DNA of 15,323 nt from Echinostoma caproni (lineage: Eukaryota; Platyhelminthes; Trematoda; Plagiorchiida; Echinostomatidae): assembly GCA_900618425.1 (NCBI GenBank), contig UZAN01046362.1, positions 14,039 through 29,361 of the forward strand, read 5' to 3'. Numbering within the stretch: the first letter of the stretch is position 1; each line of letters starts with the position of its first letter. The translations under genes and the position numbers were made by a program. The notes under the pieces are model-generated. The model was not told the DNA's origin. It did no database searches and was given only the letters and a program-made list of their open reading frames with translations. Below, one piece after another: positions 10,035 through 15,323 of this stretch.

Positions 10035-10329
10035 GTTCGGTGGGGCCTTTGAAGTTGGCCGTGTGATTTCTGTCATTGCCGGAGCTTTCGTTTTTTCATC
10101 ACACCAAACCTCTGGATATACTTTTGTATCAAATACAGTGACCTCAATGATAACTTACAACGCGCTCAGTTTAATTTCTGTACGGGTATCCGTGGAATGT
10201 ATCAACAAACCGTCCTTACGTGCTTTTTCTCGTTTTGTGAGAAATAAGGTCAAAAGGATCACCAAAAGTTCACATGGCAAACGGTAAAAACATTGCTCTG
10301 GCTGGAAAGTTGCACTTGATCACCGAAAC

Positions 10330-10965
10330 CTGAAGAGTTTTCCGATCATTTTGTCGTCGAATGTCTGCTCAACTCTTTCTAAGCTATCGAACATCGGTCT
10401 TCTGATTGACTACGGTAAGTACTCCAAAATTTGTGTGCCAATTTTTCCAAGAATCTTGGTAACAAGAATCCGTCGAGGACGAATTGGTTCAGATCGAAGG
10501 CTTCCAATTATTTCGAGCAGATAGACCTCTAGGAAGGAAAACTAAAGGTGAAGGCGTCATCACATATGTGCGCCGGTCGTGGTGTAACTCCACCAAATGC
10601 ATATTTACTCACTGCACACAAAACGTTTCTTTTATTTCTGTAGAATGCAAACCACGTTTTCTCCTACGTCACTCTTCGATCATCTTTTCAAACCTATAAT
10701 CACTTCTGACTGTACTCTTAGTGCGCTGTCTACCTTCCTGGATGTAATCTATTCAATCATGTTGGAGAAATCTGTCACATCTGTATTCATCATTTCTGGT
10801 GATTTCAATAGATCCGATGTAAGTGTTTACACACTTATGTCCCTTCAGAACTTTGTTACTTTTCCACTCGAAATGATGCCTCCTTGGACCACTTTTTCGT
10901 TAACGAACCATCTTTTCGCTGTGGCTTCACATGTGCACCAGTAGGCAATTCCGATTACTGTCTGA
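10330..10965 (+). pseudogene. APE-type endonuclease domain of LINE ORF2 (broken)
   Basis: In LINEs this domain nicks the target DNA to prime reverse transcription. Visible parts: LSSNVCSTLSKLSNIGLLID (about 10350-10410), matching the family's opening segment; IEGFQLFRADRPLGRKTKGE then GVITYVR (10484-10575), the common GF..FR.DR..GR..GGGV.IYV motif; the GDFN motif as GDFNRSD (10798-10818); and DASLDHFFVNEP followed by GNSDYC (10944-10961), where the family normally has SDH with a catalytic His, here Tyr. The metal-binding TETW segment is not preserved. At least three frameshifts separate these parts. Confidence 0.75.
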
Positions 10966-11394
10966 TTAAAGTTTTACCCTACAATATATGGTAAATGCAA
11001 GCAACAAATCCTGATGAAGAACGATGCACGTAAGATACGTTTACGACAAATTCACCTGACCAATTTGGTGGAGTTGAAATCAATGGTTGGCGGTACGAAC
11101 TTAAAACAACTCTTCGATACTGATATTTCAGTCTTCTGTAAGAACCTTACCAATTACCTCAACTATTGTTATGATGTGTGCTGCCCTCAGGAAAGGATCC
11201 ATCCACAGCCCAACCGATTCACCTCCGATAGACTGAAATGGTTACGAAGGCTGAAAGAAAGGCCTATCGCTCGAGAGATAAACTGACGGTCAAATCTGTC
11301 AGCTTTCACAGCAGAAGCGAGATAGCATATCCCAACAATTATAAGTCGTGCTAGGAGATGAATCCTGCCGTCAGCTTTGGAACGGACTGAAGTT

Positions 11395-11395
11395 N
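11395..11395. other. Ambiguous base N
   Basis: A single N in the LINE linker, flanked by AAGTT and AAGTC. It may be a minimal gap or an unresolved base; the sequence around it should not be used to judge the reading frame. Confidence 0.9.
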
Positions 11396-11917
11396 AAGTC
11401 TCACGTGATATCAATGAGCTCAAAAAATCATTTGCTTCAGTGAAAAACGTTGTGCAAGCTTTACTGAGTCCCAGCACAACATCACTTGATTTCCACCTTC
11501 CTGTGCCTGTCACAATAGAGCAAGTTTTAAAGAAGTTAAATGTTGTCAATGGAAATAAATCCGCTGATCCTGATGGGTTATTCCCAGTGGCTCTTAAAAC
11601 ATGTGCAAACCACCTCGCACAAACCGTTTCATTTAGCTTTAATACATTTCTGTCAGAAGGAAAAGTAATTAACATATGGCATGATGTGCGCATTACTCCA
11701 GTATCTAAGACAGAAAAGGGTTAATTTCGGCTTATTGCCTCCTCTTCGGTAGTACTTAAGACTTTGAGCGTATTATTATTAAGCACCTATCATCTAATCT
11801 TGGTTTTCGTGATTCCAATCAGTTTGCTTATTGTAAGCGCCGCTCTACTTTAGAGACGGTTGCTTGTCTCAAACATTCTATTTTATTTACTATAAACTCG
11901 GAATTGTTCACGTTTGT

Positions 11918-11935
11918 TTCTTGGACNTCTTGGAC
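11918..11935. repeat. 9-bp duplication around an N
   Basis: TTCTTGGAC (11918-11926) is followed by NTCTTGGAC (11927-11935). The duplicated codons fall in RT motif A (FLD), giving FLD-x-LD where the family has a single FLD. It may be a genuine tandem duplication or two overlapping contig ends joined with one N. Confidence 0.75.
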
Positions 11936-13115
11936 TACACAAACGCATTTAACTCTGTCGACAGAAACATCCTATTGACACTGTCACGGCAAAATAATCT
12001 CTCACCACATGTTTTGAATTGGATGCACGACTATTTTATCGACCGACGTCAATTCACTTGCCTCAATGGTATTAAGTCTTCTACTGTTAATGTAAACCAG
12101 GATATAATGCAGGGAGCAATTTTATTCCCTTTTCTGTTCTCGTTTTATATCCAAAATGTGACAGTCACCGCAAATGTTTTCCTTTTGAATATGTTGATGA
12201 CATAATAGTTGGTGGTGCATCTCACAACAACAACCCTCCAACTAACCCCCTTCAATCAGCCATAAGTTCCATTTTTGAATGGTCCGATGGTGTTAACCTT
12301 TATTTAAACCCCAATAAATGCATTGAAGTTTTGTTTTCCATTGACTATAGGCCATCCACTATTTCGGGATCACCTGTTCCCAATATCCAGATTAAAAACT
12401 TATAAAAGTTGAAAGGTCAAAACACTTCAAATATCTTGGATGTTTCGTGTCTGCTGACCTCAAAATGGTCATGTAGAACAAACATTTCTTAAAGTCAGAA
12501 TGTTGACCTTTTATATTGCACGCCTTCGGCATCTGAGGGTGCCATTGTACATCATCTCCAAATTTATTTTCTCATGCGTTTTATGCCATTGGACCTACTG
12601 CTCTCCCGCTATCGTTCCCGGTATACCGTCTAAGGATTTCATATTAATCAGACGCTCACCGAAAAGCGTCTCTAGATATGGAGCTGAAACTTAGGAGGAG
12701 CTGGTTGATTCCATTGCCAACCAACACCCTAAGGCGTGTGACCGTCTGTGTGACTCCATCTTGTCCGATGCTTCTCATCCCTTACACACAGCTCTATCTC
12801 GCTCCATTTCAACTTCTGTAACCGGCAATAAATTTAAACCTTTATATGCTCGTACCACCGCTTTTCACAACTCCGTTGTACCTCACCTTTCACGTCTGTT
12901 GCTTTCTAGGGAGGGAATATCAAACGACTTTATACACAGTCTAATGTAAATTTCCACGTTGACATTTTCCTTATTTTTTTGTGCGTTCTCGGTGTCCGAT
13001 TCATTATCATCTTAGCAACTATTTGTCATACCTTAAAGCTAATTTTTAATAGCGTACAATGCCAAAGCAAAAGTGATAACATTCTTTTCACTGAAAATTC
13101 TGTCCACATTGGATG

Positions 13116-13121
13116 AATAAA
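13116..13121 (+). promoter_or_regulatory. Polyadenylation signal of nested LINE
   Basis: AATAAA lies about 167 bases after the stop codon of the LINE's last frame and just before its proposed 3' end. Position and orientation suit the element's 3' UTR. Confidence 0.5.
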
Positions 13122-13319
13122 GTGCACTCTTGATCTGAATAATCAATCATGAATTAATGGAAATACAACGGCATACCTCACATTTGGGGCAACTCGGTCA
13201 CGAGAAAACAATTGGTTCGGTACGACAAGGGCAAACGTGTCAGGAAATCACTCTCTTGGGAATCGGTGGAGAAGTGCAATGTGGATATAGCGACTGTGCT
13301 ATTTAAAGGGCGGTGAGGA

Positions 13320-13880
13320 CCAATCACAGGGATGGGATACTGAAGTGACACCAAAATTGAGGTGGGGGAGGAAGATGGCAACCGTAATCACGGTATAATT
13401 GAGAGAATAGCCAACGCACACGAGGAGGGTGTCTGGGGTGGTTAATCACACAAGGCGGGTGGTAGTATGTGTCAAGAAATAAATGATTGCGAGAAACAAT
13501 GAACAGTGACAACAGTGAAGATGGTAGGCCAATCATAGTGGGGGGTGGGTGGATGAGGAACAGGTGCTCACAATAACATGAGGCAGTTTCTTTGCCGCGT
13601 CGAAATAATTAATCACAATAATGGATAGAGCGCAGAACGAGTGACGAAAGTTACTACGAGATAGTTCCATGTGGGGTGGCGATAATCGATTACGATAATA
13701 GGACGACAATTACGTCAATTACCGCGAAACAGTTTCCGCGTGGGTTGGAGATGATCGATTACAGTAACAGCTTGGACGAAGAAGGGGTCACGACAAATAA
13801 TATCAAACAGTTACCATGTGCGNGATTACGGTAACAGGTTGAACGAAGAACAGGTCACGATAATTAGTCATAGGGGAAAT
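13320..13880 (+). repeat. Degenerate repeat array in LTR-like sequence
   Basis: Related short motifs recur at intervals of mostly 58-80 bases: TAATCAC or CCAATCAC at 13320, 13386, 13444 and 13611, CCAATCATAG at 13529, and CGATTAC-type motifs at 13688, 13757 and 13824, often followed by GATAATAGG or GTAACAGG. Shared stretches such as GAACAGGT and CAGTTtCC also recur. Units are too diverged to define one consensus by eye. In an LTR such arrays may be promoter or enhancer repeats; that is inference. Confidence 0.5.
13823..13823. other. Ambiguous base N
   Basis: A single N inside the degenerate repeat array, in a spot where one of the CGATTAC-type motifs would begin. It may mark an unresolved repeat join. 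Confidence 0.9.
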
Positions 13881-14003
13881 ACGGGAAAGGGCGAACTGAA
13901 TGGCCATGGAGCGGGAATGTGGCAAGTTCCGATCCAGTTGACAAAGGTCATTAAACTGGGAGTTGGTTAGGACCGCAATTGAATTGTTGGGTTTTGAACA
14001 GAG

Positions 14004-14045
14004 TATAAGCAGTTCCGGTGTACGTAATTTCAATCATACAATAAA
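14004..14045 (+). promoter_or_regulatory. TATA-like box and AATAAA of LTR
   Basis: TATAAG at 14004-14009 is followed by AATAAA at 14040-14045, ten bases before the proposed LTR end. A short U5 and a short interval between the two signals would be required. Support is positional only. Confidence 0.35.
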
Positions 14046-14055
14046 GCATCTTACA

Positions 14056-14060
14056 CTGTG
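14056..14060. repeat. Target-site duplication CTGTG, right copy
   Basis: This repeats the CTGTG at 9928-9932 and directly follows the TTACA end of the inserted block. The TGTG is also the first part of the perfect identity with copy A. Confidence 0.65.
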
Positions 14061-14470
14061 CTTGAAAAAAATCAATTATGGACGCAGAAACAACGTGTGG
14101 TGGTAGAGAATTCCAAGTGGTGCACAATCTGATGACCAATGACTAACACCGACATGTTTGGAGAACTAATTTGAATCAGCGCCTCCTCTGGTGAGTGTTG
14201 AGCGACAAGACGATCAGTGAACGACATGGGTGATCAGAGTTCTGCATCATTTGATACACCAAAATCCAGTCCACTCGAACTCGGCGATACTGTATAGAGT
14301 ACAGCCCCAATGATTCCAGTCTTTTCACATACAACTTTGAAGGCAATCCATTGACTATTTGGGTGGCCATTACTTGCGGACTTGCCAGAATCTTACAATC
14401 GCGTTGCAACCACGGATTCCACGTTTGAATTGCATACTATAAGTGGGGTCAAATGTAGGCTGTTAACAAA
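14057..14470. repeat. 414-bp direct repeat, second copy
   Basis: Identical to 7218-7631 over all 414 bases by direct comparison. The low edge coincides with the target-site duplication of the inserted block. The high edge ends at the shared TTAACAAA, after which similarity drops to about 70% and then fades. Confidence 0.95.
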
Positions 14471-15260
14471 CATGGGAACAGTATAGATTCAAATATACCG
14501 AACAATGACATCAAAATCCTTCTTATTCGAGACACTTTGAAGTTGCTTATATCCCAGGGTGTACGGAAACCGAGTTTTGTGGTGAAGGTATACGACCGTA
14601 CATTTTGATTCTATGCCGCTTTCGAGCCATCACTTATAGGCAGTATGAAGTGGTCACTGAAGTGCTAGCGAGTCCTCTGTTTTTGTCCCCGTTTTCCATA
14701 TTTGTACTTCGTTTGTAAATGTTAACTTTGTGGCCCCAAAATTCCTGTTAGATCGTTTATAAAAGCAAGGAAAAGTTGAGGGTCAAGAAGGGACCTCTTT
14801 TGAAACTACTCTTGCTATACTGATAGGATTATAAATTGACCCAGAAACCCGAACTGCCATGGTTCATTATCAAAGAAATTCTTCTATCCAGCCCATTAGG
14901 AATCCCCGAATATCATGATTGTGTAGTTTCTTTTGCAGTATTTTGTGGTCCACTCGGTTGAATGCTTTGGAAAAGTCGAGATACAGGATGTCCACTGTAT
15001 TACCGTGATCAGCTGCTCTCGGGCCACAAACAGGTTAGTGGTACACGATCGACTGTGATGTTGCGCATAGGATAGAGCGTTATATTTTTCCAAGTAACTC
15101 ATCACACTGTCTGCAACAATGAATTCCATGGCTTTGAATAATACGGAGAGGAGAGTAACGGGGCGGCAGTTAGCTGGGTCGCAAAGACAACCACCCTTCT
15201 ATATCGGAAAAATTATCCCGCGTTTCCGTGGTTCTGGGAGCACAGTTTTGTTAATATTTC
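14060..15260 (-). pseudogene. CR1-type reverse transcriptase, piece C (broken)
   Basis: Read from high to low coordinates: KGGCLCDPAN then RPVTLLSVLFKAMEFIV (about 15115-15200), SYLEKYNALSYAQH and SRSCTTNLFVAREQ (about 15010-15090), motif A as ILYLDFSKAFNRVDHKIL (14939-14995, a frameshift away), FINDLTG (14740-14762), then FTNEVQIWK (about 14694-14729) at the place of the YADD box, so both catalytic Asp are lost; then FGIFESILFPCLLTAYI and the C-terminal segment shared with copy A. At the low end the frame runs past SASIIDFFQAQ into LTR-like sequence and gives a meaningless chimeric frame to 13951. Many stops and shifts; no functional product. Confidence 0.85.
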
Positions 15261-15323
15261 TACTTGCATTTCTTTGGACTTTTGCGTGGACTAATGGTTG
15301 CATTTCAGTCAAACATTACACAT

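Larger units (their letters stand above)
11014..12949 (+). pseudogene. Reverse transcriptase of nested LINE (broken)
   Basis: Parts in order: a linker (11014-11286); VEQ-type helix and NKSADPDGLFPVALKTCANH (about 11520-11620), then IWHDVRITPVSKTEKG up to a stop at 11722-11724; in shifted frames FRLIASSSVVLKT, FERIIIKHLSSNLGFRDSNQ and FAYCKRRSTLETV (11727-11860); motif A LDYTNAFNSVDR (about 11930-11970); QGAILFPFLF (about 12110-12140); motif C YVDD intact at 12190-12201 within FEYVDDIIVGG; and SKHFKYLGCFVSADL (about 12417-12460). The C-terminal stretch 12500-12949 reads through one stop to its final FIHSLM. At least four frameshifts and several stops exclude function, although the palm's catalytic residues survive. 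Confidence 0.85.
10035..13138 (+). mobile_element. Second CR1/jockey-type LINE, nested
   Basis: A plus-strand LINE belonging to a family different from copies A and B/C. It contains, in order, an APE-type endonuclease (about 10330-10965), a linker (about 11000-11500), a reverse transcriptase (about 11500-12400), a C-terminal region ending at a stop at 12947-12949, and a short 3' UTR with AATAAA at 13116-13121. The first 300 bases have no recognisable coding content and may be 5' UTR or the remnant of an ORF1. Its limits rest on the possible duplication ATAATCA and are tentative. About 3.1 kb in total, it is shorter than a full CR1 with ORF1. Confidence 0.7.
13146..14055 (+). mobile_element. 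LTR-like element, right fragment
   Basis: This stretch is unlike its surroundings: purine-rich and G-rich on the plus strand, built largely of degenerate repeats, and without any open coding region. Its right end reads TATAAG (14004-14009), AATAAA (14040-14045) and finally TTACA, directly followed by CTGTG. TATA, polyadenylation signal and a CA terminus in this order are typical of an LTR's U3-R-U5. Together with 9933-10034 it would make an LTR of about 1 kb split by a LINE. No second LTR is present in the window. Confidence 0.5.
14056..15323 (-). mobile_element. CR1-type LINE coding part, piece C
   Basis: A minus-strand LINE of the same family as copy A, running off the right edge of the window. 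It contains most of a reverse transcriptase and the C-terminal region and ends abruptly at 14056, without the 3' UTR seen in copy A. That UTR is found in the same orientation at 9741-9932, so the element appears to be split by the block 9933-14055. Its last 414 bp (14057-14470) are identical to copy A. Upstream of 14470 the two copies are clearly diverged. Confidence 0.8.

Noticed and set aside
11187..11693. 168-codon minus-strand frame, the longest in the window
   Set aside because: It lies antisense to the LINE linker and reverse transcriptase, contains an N, and its translation shows no domain; it is a shadow.
13291..13300. Second GACTGTGCT resembling the CTGTG junction
   Set aside because: Short match inside the LTR-like region without CR1 sequence around it; most likely chance.
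9933..14055. Complete LTR retrotransposon with two LTRs
   Set aside because: The left 100-400 bases do not match the right end, and no gag, protease, integrase or primer-binding site is visible; the only coding content is a LINE.
13951..14139. 62-codon minus-strand frame as a novel chimeric protein
   Set aside because: It is the accidental read-through of the CR1 C-terminus into LTR-like sequence across the insertion junction, within an already dead copy.

Overview
The window looks like non-genic DNA from a repeat-rich eukaryotic genome. I find no intact host gene, no RNA gene and no prokaryotic gene organisation. What can be read with confidence is the remains of retrotransposons: an RTE-type reverse transcriptase, at least two different CR1/jockey-type LINE families, and a probable LTR. 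This mix, with the protein wording of the RTE piece (YKKGDR, HRGISL, FRPGRGC, then FLDLKAAF), is what I would expect in a parasitic flatworm (trematode or cestode). That assignment rests on recalled similarity and was not searched.

Layout. 1-2640: AT-rich sequence with two short microsatellites and no recognisable gene. About 2640-5110: a dead RTE-type LINE on the minus strand, with stops, frameshifts, a destroyed YADD box, a poly-C tract and a 61-bp tandem duplication in its 3' coding end; its 5' part beyond about 4700 is unresolved. 5110-7040: no gene, but a 21-bp minisatellite (5859-5942) and a cluster of perfect palindromes (6084-6164). 7041-7850: CR1-type copy A on the minus strand (C-terminus and 3' UTR). 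7850-9740: nothing recognised.

9741-15323 is best read as a three-level nest. A second CR1 copy of the same family lies on the minus strand but is split: its 3' UTR is at 9741-9932 (piece B) and its coding part at 14056-15323 (piece C). Between them sits a 4123-bp block (9933-14055) that starts TGTA, ends TACA and is flanked by the direct repeat CTGTG, which are hallmarks of an LTR-element insertion. Only one LTR-like sequence is visible, and it is itself interrupted by a plus-strand LINE of another family (about 10035-13138) carrying decayed endonuclease and reverse transcriptase.

The most striking observation is a 414-bp stretch that is identical base for base between copy A (7218-7631) and piece C (14057-14470), stop codons included. 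The flanking sequence is only about 70-75% similar or unrelated. One edge of the identity falls exactly at the LTR insertion point, so either a recent gene conversion happened after that insertion or the assembly is wrong there. None of the elements could make a working protein as written.
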